A DNA stretch of 64,000 nt from Duganella aceris (GCF_011090165.1 NZ_JAADJT010000001.1:62001-126000); one strand, 5' to 3'; counted from the first letter of the stretch, positions 17,628-26,479 are shown. Notes: generated by a model not told the origin, from the letters alone. Numbers and translations: made by a program.

Positions 17628-17838
17628 CTTGCATCTCCTTTTGATGGGCTGCGACGAAGCGCTCGGCCGTTTGCAGCTGCGACGCGGACAGCCCGGTGTG
17701 CCACGCCAACGCAACCGCCGGCTCCAACCAGAATTTGGCGGTGCCGTCCGGGTGAGACACATGAATGTGCATCCGCGGTTCCTCGCGCGAAAAAAAGAAA
17801 TAGCGAAAACCTGCTTCGCGAAACACAGTGGGCGTCAT
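17599..17838 (-). CDS. DUF4160 domain protein
   Basis: A 79-residue protein with the DUF4160 signature: FRYFFFSREEPRMHIHVSHPDG followed by AKFWLEP and VALAWHTGLS. The conserved EEPRMHIHV histidines could bind metal or nucleotide, but no activity is established. AGGAGT precedes the ATG. First gene of a two-gene unit with the DUF2442 gene. The 230-base gap upstream (17839-18068) is shared with the divergent M14 gene and holds no other gene that I can support. Confidence 0.82.
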   Translation of the reverse strand: MTPTVFREAGFRYFFFSREEPRMHIHVSHPDGTAKFWLEPAVALAWHTGLSASQLQTAERFVAAHQKEMQDVWRSYFIR

Positions 17839-18068
17839 GGCGATTGTACTCCTGCAGCACGGCGTTCAAATGCTTCCGCAGTGGCGCGGCAGTCCCAACT
17901 TAGCAAACTCGGTACCAGCGGTTTTGCGCTGGCACAGGAGTGCGTTGGCTGATTTGCGCCACAGACGTTCGCGGAATCCGCGCGGCGCGGCGCGCGAGCC
18001 TGTATCATGTCGGCTCTGCGCCACAAGCGCGACCACACTATCCCCATAGAATTCACCAGGATTCCGTC

Positions 18069-19199
18069 ATGCCTATCAAAATCAGCCAGCAATTCGACGC
18101 CGGCGCCATCGAAGTCGTGCGCGCCGACGATCCGGCCGCCATCGACCTGAACATCCGCAAGGATTCCCACGCCGACATCACGCAGTGGTTTTATTTCCGC
18201 GTCCAGGGCGCGCAGGCGACGCCGCTGTCGCTGCGCTTCCTCAACGCCGGCACCGCCGCGTATCCGGACGGCTGGAAGGATTACCAGGCCGTGGCCAGCT
18301 ACGACCGCGACAACTGGTTCCGCGTGCCGACCAGCTACGACGGCAAGGTCATGACCATCAACCACACGCCGGAGTACGACAGCGTCTACTACGCCTACTT
18401 CGAGCCGTATTCGTGGGAACGCCATCTGGCGCTGCTGGACAACGCGCAGCTGTCGCCGCTGGTCAAGCAGGTCGACCTGGGAAGCACCATCGATGGCCGC
18501 GACCTGAACATGCTGGTGATCGGCGATCCGGACGCGGAGCAAAAAGTCTGGGTCATCGCGCGCCAGCATCCGGGCGAAACGATGGCCGAGTGGTTCGTCG
18601 AGGGCATGGTCGAGGCGCTGCTGGACCCGGCCAATCCCTTCGGCCGCCAGTGCCTGAAGGAGGCGGTGTTCTACGTGGTGCCGAACATGAACCCGGACGG
18701 TTCGGTGCGCGGCAACCTGCGCACCAACGCGGCCGGCGCCAACCTGAACCGCGAGTGGCTGAATCCGACCATGGAGCGCAGCCCGGAAGTGTTCCTGGTC
18801 AAGCAGAAGATGTTGGAGATCGGCTGCGACCTGTGCCTGGACGTCCACGGCGACGAGGGCTTGCCGTACGTGTTCGTGGCGGGCAGCGAATCCTTGCCGG
18901 AGTTCACCCCGGATCAGGCCGAGGCGCAGCAGTACTTCGTCGACAATTTCCTGATCGCCAGCCCGGATTTCCAGGACGAGTTCGGCTACGGCGACACGCC
19001 GTACACGGATGAAACGCTGACCATCGCTTCGACGCACATCACCCATGCGTTCGGCTGCCTGTCGCTGACCCTGGAGATGCCGTTCAAGGACAACGCCAAC
19101 GACCCGGATCCGGACACCGGCTGGAACGGCGCCCGCAGCGCCGAGCTGGGCAAGGCGGTGTTGCAGCCGGTACTGCAATCGCTGCTGGCGCAACAGTAA
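18069..19199 (+). CDS. M14 family zinc carboxypeptidase (cytosolic CCP-like)
   Basis: A 376-residue protein with an N-terminal beta-sandwich domain (QFDAGAIEVV, QWFYFRVQGA) followed by an M14 carboxypeptidase domain. Zinc ligands appear in RQHPGETMAEWF (H and E) and CLDVHGDEG (H). The catalytic glutamate is in SLTLEMPFKD. This arrangement is that of the cytosolic carboxypeptidases (M14D) that trim acidic or other C-terminal residues. No signal peptide. The ATG at 18069 has AGGA upstream; a longer in-frame extension lacks one. Confidence 0.9.
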   Translation: MPIKISQQFDAGAIEVVRADDPAAIDLNIRKDSHADITQWFYFRVQGAQATPLSLRFLNAGTAAYPDGWKDYQAVASYDRDNWFRVPTSYDGKVMTINHTPEYDSVYYAYFEPYSWERHLALLDNAQLSPLVKQVDLGSTIDGRDLNMLVIGDPDAEQKVWVIARQHPGETMAEWFVEGMVEALLDPANPFGRQCLKEAVFYVVPNMNPDGSVRGNLRTNAAGANLNREWLNPTMERSPEVFLVKQKMLEIGCDLCLDVHGDEGLPYVFVAGSESLPEFTPDQAEAQQYFVDNFLIASPDFQDEFGYGDTPYTDETLTIASTHITHAFGCLSLTLEMPFKDNANDPDPDTGWNGARSAELGKAVLQPVLQSLLAQQ

Positions 19200-19215
19200 T
19201 CAGCTGAGCCCGTTA

Positions 19216-19245
19216 CCTGCGGCGCGACAATATCGCCGCCGCAGG
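19216..19245. terminator. hairpin after the M14 gene
   Basis: CCTGCGGCG (19216-19224) and CGCCGCAGG (19237-19245) form a perfect 9-bp stem with a 12-base loop, 16 bases after the M14 stop. It is followed by GAAAAA, not a T-run, so its efficiency is uncertain. Confidence 0.45.
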
Positions 19246-19301
19246 GAAAAATACACTGGACCTCACACGGCGCATCCGCGCGCCGCTTCGGGAGGTTCGG
19301 C

Positions 19302-20441
19302 ATGAAAACCCTATGTTTTTTAGCGCTGCTGTTGTGCGCCTGCTCCACGCCGTATCGTCCGCCGCAGCTGGACGCGGGCACGGCCTATTCCGGCCTGATC
19401 GATCTGGCGGCGCAGGCCGGCACCGCCGATGTGCTGCTGGTGCACGGCATCTGCACGCACGACGCGGCGTGGGCCGCGCTCGTCGTTTCGCAGCTGATGC
19501 GCTCGCTCGACGCGGCGGCCTCGACCGCCCCGCCCGACCCGCCCGACCCGCCCGCTCCGGCCGCTCCGGCCGCAGCGGCCTCAGCGGCCGGCGACCGCGC
19601 CGATGGCGGCCCGCAGGTGCAAGTCGTGCCGGCAACGGTCGAGACACCGGCCGGCCGGCTGCGCTTCAATGCGCTGATCTGGTCGCCGCTGACCGCGGAC
19701 CTCAAGCGCCAGCTGTGCTACGACCAAAGCGACAAGTCGGACCAGTGCGCCGGAGCGCCGCCGTATGCGCACACGCGCGCGCGTTGGAATGCGCGCTTCA
19801 AGGATGGACTGATCGACGATTGCCTGCCCGATTCGCTGATCTACCAAGGCGTGGCGCGCGACCAGATCCAGCGCCGCATGCGCGACGCCATCCTGCAAGT
19901 GCTGGATGCCGGCGATGGCGATACTTCGCCGCTGGTGGTGATTGCGCACAGCATGGGCAGCAAGATCCTGTTCGACACGTTGCTGCGCATGAGCGAGGAG
20001 GTGCCCGGCTCGCGCGCGGCCTTGCTGGCGATGCGGGCGGTGGACCGCATGCGCTTTCTGGTGATGGCGGCGAATCAGATTCCGTTGCTGTCGCTGGCCG
20101 ATCAGCCGATCGCCGCCGCTGCGGAGCTGGCGCCGTCCGTGCCCGACAGCTTGCAGCTGCTACTGCAAAAGCGGCTTGCAGCGAAGGGGCGCACGGCCGG
20201 CCGGCACTTGACGCTGGTGGCGTTCACCGATCCGAACGATTTGTTGTCGTACACGCTGCCGCCGGAGAAATATGCGCGCGACGGCATCACGGTCTACAAC
20301 ATACTGGTATCGAATGCGCCAACCTATCTCGGCCTGCTGGAGCGACCGGACCGCGCCCACCTCGACTACCTGACCAACCCCGACGTCGGCCGCCTGATCG
20401 CCTGCGGCCAGCCGAAAAGCAGCCTCTGCAAGCGAGAATAG
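19302..20441 (+). CDS. putative lipoprotein alpha/beta hydrolase
   Basis: A 379-residue protein with a short signal peptide ending in a lipobox-like LLCAC (C14). An alpha/beta hydrolase fold is suggested by VLLVHGICTHD and the nucleophile elbow IAHSMGSKIL. No exact family is recognised. Between them lies a proline/alanine stretch (about residues 71-105) that looks like a repeat-driven insertion. If lipidated, it would sit in the cell envelope; the -2 cysteine in the lipobox is unusual. Stands alone between the M14 gene and a divergently spaced small gene. Confidence 0.6.
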   Translation: MKTLCFLALLLCACSTPYRPPQLDAGTAYSGLIDLAAQAGTADVLLVHGICTHDAAWAALVVSQLMRSLDAAASTAPPDPPDPPAPAAPAAAASAAGDRADGGPQVQVVPATVETPAGRLRFNALIWSPLTADLKRQLCYDQSDKSDQCAGAPPYAHTRARWNARFKDGLIDDCLPDSLIYQGVARDQIQRRMRDAILQVLDAGDGDTSPLVVIAHSMGSKILFDTLLRMSEEVPGSRAALLAMRAVDRMRFLVMAANQIPLLSLADQPIAAAAELAPSVPDSLQLLLQKRLAAKGRTAGRHLTLVAFTDPNDLLSYTLPPEKYARDGITVYNILVSNAPTYLGLLERPDRAHLDYLTNPDVGRLIACGQPKSSLCKRE

Positions 20442-20469
20442 CCACATGGGGTGAGGGTATACAGCCGAC

Positions 20470-20584
20470 GCCTATTTTGAACTGATTATGCCTATAGTAT
20501 GCCTATTTTTTTTAAGGCCAATGGGCTGAACTCTCCTATGAGAACCGCTGTCCAACCAAGATAAAAAATAGGCATAGTATAGGC
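20470..20584. promoter_or_regulatory. array of GCCTAT boxes in mirror-image pairs
   Basis: GCCTAT occurs at 20470, 20490 and 20501; its reverse ATAGGC occurs at 20568 and 20579. The two inner pairs have the same 11-base spacing and extend into a 22-base inverted repeat with one mismatch (20490-20511 against 20563-20584) around a 51-base gap. The outer copy is 20 bases away. The last box ends 3 bases before the ATG of the next gene. Spacing close to the helical turn suggests a cooperative operator able to loop. Confidence 0.7.
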
Positions 20585-20587
20585 AAA

Positions 20588-21052
20588 ATGAGTACAAAAC
20601 AGGCGTCGACCATAAAGGTACCAGACCATATATACATGGAACTATATTATCAGCTGCGCAAGCGAAACGACCTGCGCCCGCCGGAGGAAGTAACGGCCCT
20701 CGCGCTGAAGGAATGGATGCTGCGGAACTTCGGCAACCCGACCGGCCGGGGTTACCAATGGAAGGATCTGTTCCTGCCGGACGGCACACGCTTGCGCGTC
20801 CGCCACAACGGCCTGGCCTACCATGCCCAGATCGAAGGCGACCAGATGGTCTACGAAGGAAAGCCGACCTCACCGAGCGCCTGGTGCGTGCTGATTTGCG
20901 GCAGCGTGCGCAACGCCTGGCGCGACGTCTACGTGCGCCGCGACTACACCGAAGCCTGGACCCAAGCCAGCGCCTGGCGCGCGGCGGAGGCCGCCAACCC
21001 CAAGCGCCCCGGCATCGACCGCCGCAAGCGGAGCCGCCGGCGCACGGACTAA
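20588..21052 (+). CDS. small basic protein with RAMA-like C-terminal domain, function unknown
   Basis: A 154-residue protein. Residues 1-45 (IKVPDHIYMELYYQL, VTALALKEWM) resemble a ribbon-helix-helix-like segment. Residues 58-118 (LFLPDGTRLRVRHNGLAYHA, YEGKPTSPSAW, NAWRDVYV) follow the pattern of RAMA/DUF2924-type domains associated with restriction and DNA-modification systems. The tail is arginine/lysine-rich (RRKRSRRR). The ATG lies directly behind the box array with no clear ribosome-binding site, so a leaderless or tightly repressed message is plausible. It could be a self-regulated DNA-binding protein; the domain match is by eye and uncertain. It ends 4 bases from the convergent pmbA stop. 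Confidence 0.6.
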   Translation: MSTKQASTIKVPDHIYMELYYQLRKRNDLRPPEEVTALALKEWMLRNFGNPTGRGYQWKDLFLPDGTRLRVRHNGLAYHAQIEGDQMVYEGKPTSPSAWCVLICGSVRNAWRDVYVRRDYTEAWTQASAWRAAEAANPKRPGIDRRKRSRRRTD

Positions 21053-21056
21053 AGAA

Positions 21057-22409
21057 TCAGCCGCCGGCCACCACCATATTCTCGATCAGGATCGAGCCGG
21101 TTTCCTTGGTGCCGCGCACCAGCACATCCGCGCCGACCGCGACGATCTGAGCCAGCATATCCTTCATATTGCCGGCGATGGTGATCTCCTCGACCGGATA
21201 CTGGATCACCCCGTTCTCGACCCAATAGCCCGAAGCGCCGCGCGAATAATCGCCGGTCACGTAATTGGTGCCCTGCCCCATCAACTCGGTGACCAGCAAG
21301 CCGGTGCCCATCTTGCGCAACATGGCGGCGAAATCATCGCCCGGCCCCGTCAGCGACGACGTCAGCGCCAAATTATGCGAACCGCCCGCATTGCCGGTGG
21401 TCTGCATGCCCAGCTTGCGCGCCGAATAGGTCGACAGGAAATACCCCTGCACCACGCCATCCTTGACCACATCGCGCTTGACGGTACGCACACCCTCCTC
21501 ATCGAACGGCGCCGACCCGACCGCGCCGATCACATGCGGATCTTCCTTGATCTGTATATGCTTGGGCAACACCTGCTTGCCCAGCGAATCGAGCAGGAAG
21601 GTCGACTTGCGGTACAAGGCCCCGCCCGACGTCGCCTGCACGAACGCGCCCAGCAGCCCGACCGCCAGCGGCGCCTCGAACAACACCGGGCAGGTGCGGG
21701 TGTCGATCGTGCGCGCGTTGAGCCGCGCCAGCGCGCGCTCGGCCGCGTAACGCCCGACCGCCTCCGGCGACGCCATCTTGCCCGCGTCGCGCACCGAGGT
21801 GTACCAATCGTCGCGCTGCATCTTCGAACCCTTGCCGGCGATCATCGCCACCGACAGCGTATGCCGCGAATACGGATAGCCGCCGATGAAGCCGCGCGAA
21901 TTGGCCGCGACGAAATGCGACTGCTGCACATGCACCCCCGCGCCCTCCGAATTGTTGACGCGCGGATCGACCGCGAAGCCGGCCGCCTCGGCGCGCTGCG
22001 CCAGCGCCACCGCCTCGTCGGTCGAGATCGTCCACGGATAGAACAGCGCCAGATCGCGCGGCGCCATCTCCAGCTGGTCGGCATCGGCCAGGCCGGCGCA
22101 ATCGTCGTCGGCGGTGAAGCGCGCAATGTTGTAGGCCGCCTCCACGGTCGCCTGCAACGCCGCCGGCGAAAAGTCCGAGGTGCTGGCGTTGCCGCGGCGC
22201 TGGCCGATGAACACCGTCACGCCCATGCCCTTGTCCTTGTTTTGCTCGATCGTCTCGATCTTGCTCTTGCGCACCGACACCGACAAGCCGCTGCCCTCGC
22301 TGATTTCAACCGCGCAATCGGACCCGCCCTGGGCCTTGGCGTAGCCCAGCACATCGCGCGCGAGCTGGCGCAACTGGTCCTGCGTGTGGGTAAAATGGGG
22401 GTCGCTCAT
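21057..22409 (-). CDS. pmbA: metalloprotease-like PmbA/TldE
   Basis: A 450-residue member of the TldD/PmbA family (SGLSVSVRKSKIET, GYPYSRHTLSV, TGNAGGSHN, MGQGTNYVTGDYSRGASGYW). In the TldD/E heterodimer, which matures peptides such as microcins and degrades unfolded peptides, TldD carries the metal site and this subunit is the partner. The ATG at 22409 was chosen over an upstream GTG-like start because homologues begin about 10 residues before the first helix. tldD is not in the window. Confidence 0.93.
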   Translation of the reverse strand: MSDPHFTHTQDQLRQLARDVLGYAKAQGGSDCAVEISEGSGLSVSVRKSKIETIEQNKDKGMGVTVFIGQRRGNASTSDFSPAALQATVEAAYNIARFTADDDCAGLADADQLEMAPRDLALFYPWTISTDEAVALAQRAEAAGFAVDPRVNNSEGAGVHVQQSHFVAANSRGFIGGYPYSRHTLSVAMIAGKGSKMQRDDWYTSVRDAGKMASPEAVGRYAAERALARLNARTIDTRTCPVLFEAPLAVGLLGAFVQATSGGALYRKSTFLLDSLGKQVLPKHIQIKEDPHVIGAVGSAPFDEEGVRTVKRDVVKDGVVQGYFLSTYSARKLGMQTTGNAGGSHNLALTSSLTGPGDDFAAMLRKMGTGLLVTELMGQGTNYVTGDYSRGASGYWVENGVIQYPVEEITIAGNMKDMLAQIVAVGADVLVRGTKETGSILIENMVVAGG

Positions 22410-22503
22410 GGGCTGTTTTCTTCGGTTGGCCGCTAAAACAGTTATCATAGCAGTCGTTTACAGTTTACAGGGGCAGCCACACGCCCCACCGAAAGTTAAT
22501 ATT

Positions 22504-23100
22504 ATGGTAAATCCAAATCGCGGCGCGGTCGGCTTCAGCTCCACCGAATTCGAGCAAGAATACGAACGCCCCTCTAAAACCGAGATGAAACGCCAGTCGG
22601 ACGCCCTGCAGAAAATGGGCGAAACATTGGTCGAATCGCCACGCGACCGCGTCAAGCGGGTGCCGATGCCGGAAGACGTGCTCGACGCCATCCTCGCTTG
22701 CCAGCTGATCACCAACCACGAGGGCCGCCGCCGTCAGATGCAATACGTCGGCAAGAAGATGCGCACGCTGGACGAAGCCGAAGTGGCCGAGATCCAGAAA
22801 GCCATCGACAGCTGGAAAGGCGCCTCCAAGTCCGAGACCGCGCTGATGCACGCGATGGAACGCCGCCGCGACAAGCTGCTGACCGACGACAAGGCGCTGA
22901 CCCTGCTGCTGGAGGAAAACCCGGAACTGGACGTGCAGCACCTGCGCACCTTGATCCGCAACGCCCGCAAGGAACAGGCCGAGAACAAGCCGCCGAAGGC
23001 CTACCGCGAAATCTTCCAGATCATCAAGCAAGTCGAGGCCAAGAAGCACAAGGCGGCCAGCGACGACGCCGACGACAGCGAGACCGATGACGACGAGTAA
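22504..23100 (+). CDS. yjgA: YjgA/DarP, 50S ribosome assembly factor (DUF615)
   Basis: A 198-residue DUF615 protein (RPSKTEMKRQSDALQKMGE, AILACQLITNHEGRRRQMQYVGKKMR). The E. coli homologue binds late 50S intermediates near the peptidyl transferase centre. It is divergent from pmbA, a neighbour pairing common in proteobacteria. It ends in an acidic tail that overlaps the mog start by 14 bases. Confidence 0.94.
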   Translation: MVNPNRGAVGFSSTEFEQEYERPSKTEMKRQSDALQKMGETLVESPRDRVKRVPMPEDVLDAILACQLITNHEGRRRQMQYVGKKMRTLDEAEVAEIQKAIDSWKGASKSETALMHAMERRRDKLLTDDKALTLLLEENPELDVQHLRTLIRNARKEQAENKPPKAYREIFQIIKQVEAKKHKAASDDADDSETDDDE

Positions 23101-23695
23101 CGAGCAGACCCTGGTCATCGGCCTGGTCTCGATCTCCGACCGCGCCAGCGGCGGCGTCTATCAGGACCAGGGTATCCCCGCGCTGGAAGACTGGCTGGCG
23201 CGCGCGCTGACCACCCCCTACCGCGTGGAAACCCGGCTGATCGCCGACGAACGCCCGCAGATCGAAGCCACGCTGATGGAACTGGCCGACGACGTCCGCT
23301 GCCACCTGGTGCTGACCACCGGCGGCACCGGCCCGTCGCGGCGCGACGTCACGCCGGAAGCCACACGCGCCGTCGGCAGCAAGGAAATGCCCGGCTTCGG
23401 CGAACAGATGCGCCAGATCAGCCTGCACTTCGTGCCGACCGCGATCCTGTCGCGCCAGACCGCCGTGATCCGCGAAAGCGCCGACCACGCCGCGCTGATC
23501 CTGAACCTGCCGGGCCAGCCGAAGGCCATCGCCGAAACGCTGGGCGGCCTGCGCGACGCCGATGGCGCGGTGCTGGTGGGCGGCATCTTCGCCGCCGTGC
23601 CCTACTGCGTCGACCTGATCGGCGGCCCGTACATGGAGACCGATCCGGCCGTGTGCAAAGCCTTCCGCCCCAAATCCGCCATCCGCCCATCCTGA
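23087..23695 (+). CDS. mog: molybdopterin adenylyltransferase Mog
   Basis: A 202-residue MoaB/Mog-fold enzyme that adenylylates molybdopterin before molybdate insertion. Key motifs are VSISDRASGGVYQDQG, LTTGGTGPSRRDVTPEAT and LILNLPGQPKAI. It starts inside the 3' end of yjgA, so it is translated as part of that operon. Length matches Mog rather than the shorter MoaB. Confidence 0.94.
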   Translation: MTTSNEQTLVIGLVSISDRASGGVYQDQGIPALEDWLARALTTPYRVETRLIADERPQIEATLMELADDVRCHLVLTTGGTGPSRRDVTPEATRAVGSKEMPGFGEQMRQISLHFVPTAILSRQTAVIRESADHAALILNLPGQPKAIAETLGGLRDADGAVLVGGIFAAVPYCVDLIGGPYMETDPAVCKAFRPKSAIRPS

Positions 23696-23703
23696 GGACG
23701 CCC

Positions 23704-24369
23704 ATGAGCACCCTGCTGCAAACGATCGAAAAAGAAACCGGCGCCAACCCGAGCGTGGCCGTCATCTGGATGCACGGCCTGGGCGCCGACGCCAACGACT
23801 TCGTGCCGATGCTGAATGAACTGGACCTGGCCGGCCTGCCGCCGATCCGCTTCATCTTCCCCAACGCCGAGACCATGCCGGTGACGATCAACGGCGGCTA
23901 CGTGATGCGCGCCTGGTACGACATCGTCGCCACCGACCTGGGACGGCAGGAGGACGAAGCCGGCCTGCGCGCCTCGCAGGTCAAAGTGGAAGCGCTGATC
24001 GCGCGCGAAAAAGCGCGCGGCATCCCGGCCGAACGCATCATCCTGGCCGGCTTCTCGCAGGGCTGCGCGATGACCTTGCAAACCGGCCTGCGCCACCCGG
24101 AAAAGCTGGCCGGCCTGATGTGCCTGTCTGGCTACGTGCCGATCGCCGACAAGGCCGCCGCCGAATGCACGCCGCAGAGCAAGGCCACGCCGATCTTCAT
24201 GGTGCACGGCCGCATGGACCCGGTGATCCCGCTCGCCCGCGCCACCCAATCGCGCGACCTGCTGCAGCAATGGGGCTACAACGTCGAATGGCACGACTAC
24301 CCGATGCAGCACTCGCTGTGCCAGGAAGAAGTCGACCACATCAGCGCCTGGCTCAAGCGCGTGCTCTAA
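23704..24369 (+). CDS. carboxylesterase/phospholipase-like alpha/beta hydrolase
   Basis: A 221-residue cytosolic esterase of the phospholipase/carboxylesterase family. The triad is visible: serine in LAGFSQGCAM, aspartate in VHGRMDPVIP and histidine in PMQHSLC. It begins 8 bases after mog with a GAGGA site. Third gene of the yjgA-mog run. Natural substrate unknown; relatives act on short-chain esters or lysophospholipids. Two stop codons in a row close the frame, and a long palindrome follows. Confidence 0.92.
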   Translation: MSTLLQTIEKETGANPSVAVIWMHGLGADANDFVPMLNELDLAGLPPIRFIFPNAETMPVTINGGYVMRAWYDIVATDLGRQEDEAGLRASQVKVEALIAREKARGIPAERIILAGFSQGCAMTLQTGLRHPEKLAGLMCLSGYVPIADKAAAECTPQSKATPIFMVHGRMDPVIPLARATQSRDLLQQWGYNVEWHDYPMQHSLCQEEVDHISAWLKRVL

Positions 24370-24376
24370 TAAAATC

Positions 24377-24460
24377 GGTGTCAGTGCCGACATTCGGACA
24401 CGAGCTCGACCGTAGCTGTTGCTACGGTCGAGCTCGTGTCCGAATGTCGGCACTGACACC
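24377..24460. repeat. perfect 40-bp inverted repeat with 4-base loop between convergent genes
   Basis: Arms 24377-24416 and 24421-24460 are exact reverse complements; the loop is TGTT. The element fills the gap between the esterase stop (24369) and the convergent carboxymuconolactone-decarboxylase-like stop (24465). It could act as a strong bidirectional terminator. Its length and perfection go well beyond a normal terminator and suggest a repeated genomic element or a REP/MITE-like unit. No other copy is in the window. Confidence 0.95.
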
Positions 24461-24464
24461 TCGC

Positions 24465-25016
24465 TTACGGTAGCGGTATGGCGGCGGATGGCGGCACCGC
24501 CGTCTGCGCCGCGTTCATCACCATCGCCAGGAAGGTGTAGTAGCCGTTGATGCCCATCAGATCGACCACGCCGTGCTCGCCGAAGGCGGCCAGCGCCGCC
24601 GCGTAGGTCGCATCGTCCACCCGTTGCCGCTGCTGCAGCTGCACGCAAAACTCGTACACCAGCGCCTCGTCGGCCAGCATCCCTTCCGGCCGGCGCCGCG
24701 CCGCGATCGCCGCGATCACCTCGGCGGCGACGCCGTACTCGCGCGCGATCGGCTCATGGATCGCCCACTCCACCTGCTGACTCCACTGCCGCGCCGTCAC
24801 CAGGATCGCCAGCTCGGTCAGCCGCGTGCCGATCGCCGAGCGGTAACGCAGATACTCGCCCATGCGCTGCGCCGCCGCCATCAGCTCCGGGCTGCGGATC
24901 AGCGGCACGAAAGGCCCGTACAGCGCCCCGCGCGGCCCGTCGATCACGGCCTGCGCCGCCACCTGCTGCGCGGCGCTCATCGCCGCAAAAGGGATGGGCT
25001 CCAAACGATCGTCCAT
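24465..25016 (-). CDS. carboxymuconolactone decarboxylase family protein
   Basis: A 183-residue CMD/AhpD-fold protein (LYGPFVPLIRSPELMAAAQR, RLTELAILVTARQW, WAIHEPIAREYG). The CxxC of AhpD peroxidase-type members is absent, so it resembles the decarboxylase-type branch with the WxxHE histidine. Substrate unknown. AAAGGA lies 8 bases before the ATG. Divergent from the aminotransferase gene across 115 bases that hold no other gene. Confidence 0.87.
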   Translation of the reverse strand: MDDRLEPIPFAAMSAAQQVAAQAVIDGPRGALYGPFVPLIRSPELMAAAQRMGEYLRYRSAIGTRLTELAILVTARQWSQQVEWAIHEPIAREYGVAAEVIAAIAARRRPEGMLADEALVYEFCVQLQQRQRVDDATYAAALAAFGEHGVVDLMGINGYYTFLAMVMNAAQTAVPPSAAIPLP

Positions 25017-25131
25017 GACAAAAATCCTTTCCGTTTATTCGGCCATGTTCCAGCATAAATCAAAAGAACACAAGCCGATCGCGGCTATCTTCTGCTGTCG
25101 ACCACCACCGCCCCCACGCAGAAAGGACGCC

Positions 25132-26463
25132 ATGAGCCAGATCATCCACCGCAACCTGCGCCGCCCGCCGCCGCTCGCCGTCGGCGCCGCCGGCATCACC
25201 GTGCGCGACCAGCAGGGCAACAGCTACCTCGACGCCAGCGGCGGCGCCGCCGTCTCCTCGCTGGGCCACGCCCATCCCGAGGTGCTGGCCGCGATGCACG
25301 CGCAGATCGACAAACTGGCCTACGCCCACACCGCCTTCTTCAGCTGCGAAGCGGCCGAGGAATTGGCCGCGCGCCTCGCCAACGACGCCCCCGGCGATCT
25401 CGATCACGTCTACCTGGTCTCCGGCGGTTCGGAGGCGATGGAGGCCGCGCTCAAGCTGGCGCGCCAATACTTCGTCGAAGGCGAACAGCCGCAGCGCGGC
25501 GTCTTCATCGCGCGCCGCCAGAGTTACCACGGCAACACGCTGGGCGCGCTCGCCGTCGGCGGCAACGAATGGCGCCGCCGCCCGTTCGAACCGCTGCTGA
25601 TGGACGTGCCGCGCGTCGCCCCCTGCTACGCCTACCGCGACCGCCTGCCCGGCCAGAGCATCGACGACTATACCGCCGCGCTGCTGCGCGAACTGGAGCA
25701 ATGCATCCTGGCCACCGGCCCGGAACAGGTGATCGGCTTCGTCGCCGAAACGGTGGTCGGCGCCACCGCCGGCGCGGTGCCGCCGACGCCCGGCTACTTT
25801 CGCGGCGTGCGCAAGCTGTGCGACCAGTACGGGATGCTCTTGATCGCCGATGAAGTCATGTGCGGCATGGGCCGCACCGGCACGCTGTACGCCTTCGAAC
25901 AGGAGAACGTGCTGCCCGACCTGGTGGTGCTGGGCAAAGGGCTGGGCGCCGGCTACCAGCCGATCGGCGCGGTGCTGGCGCGGGAACATATCGTCAAGCG
26001 CCTGCGCGACGGCAGCGGCGCCTTCCAGCACGGTCACACCTACATGGGCCACCCGGTGGCCGCCGCCGCCGCGCTGGCGGTGCAGAAGGTGATACAAAGG
26101 GATAATCTGCTTGGCGCAGTGACCGCGCGCGGCGCCACGATGCGCCGCCTGCTGCGCGACGCCTTCGGCGCGCATCCACACGTCGGCGACATCCGCGGAC
26201 GCGGACTGCTATTGGGATTGGAACTGGTGCGCGAGCGCGGCGCCAAGACGCCGTTCGACCCGGCGCTGAAGCTGCACGCCGCCGTCAAGGAACAGGCGAT
26301 GGCGCGCGGCCTGATGATCTACCCGATGGGCGGCACGATCGACGGCCGCCACGGCGACCACATCCTGCTGGCGCCGCCGTTCATCGCCACCGAAGCCGAG
26401 CTGGGGGAAATCACCGGCCGCCTGGCCGAGTCGCTGCAAGCCGCGCTGGCAAGCGCCCTCTAA
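25132..26463 (+). CDS. class III PLP-dependent aminotransferase
   Basis: A 443-residue fold-type I aminotransferase. It has the cofactor-stacking region (VSGGSEAMEAALKLAR), IADEVMCGMGRTG with the PLP-contacting aspartate, and the Schiff-base lysine in VVLGKGLGAGYQP. It belongs to the omega-amino-acid aminotransferase class; the amino donor cannot be told from sequence. The ATG at 25132 has GAAAGGAC upstream; the longer in-frame extension has a proline-rich, unlikely N-terminus. Its 3' end faces the FAH-fold gene across a palindrome. Confidence 0.88.
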   Translation: MSQIIHRNLRRPPPLAVGAAGITVRDQQGNSYLDASGGAAVSSLGHAHPEVLAAMHAQIDKLAYAHTAFFSCEAAEELAARLANDAPGDLDHVYLVSGGSEAMEAALKLARQYFVEGEQPQRGVFIARRQSYHGNTLGALAVGGNEWRRRPFEPLLMDVPRVAPCYAYRDRLPGQSIDDYTAALLRELEQCILATGPEQVIGFVAETVVGATAGAVPPTPGYFRGVRKLCDQYGMLLIADEVMCGMGRTGTLYAFEQENVLPDLVVLGKGLGAGYQPIGAVLAREHIVKRLRDGSGAFQHGHTYMGHPVAAAAALAVQKVIQRDNLLGAVTARGATMRRLLRDAFGAHPHVGDIRGRGLLLGLELVRERGAKTPFDPALKLHAAVKEQAMARGLMIYPMGGTIDGRHGDHILLAPPFIATEAELGEITGRLAESLQAALASAL

Positions 26464-26479
26464 CCCCGCCACCGTCAGA

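Noticed and set aside
24377..24460. Insertion sequence end
   Set aside because: No transposase frame or flanking target duplication is visible; it is reported as an inverted repeat only.
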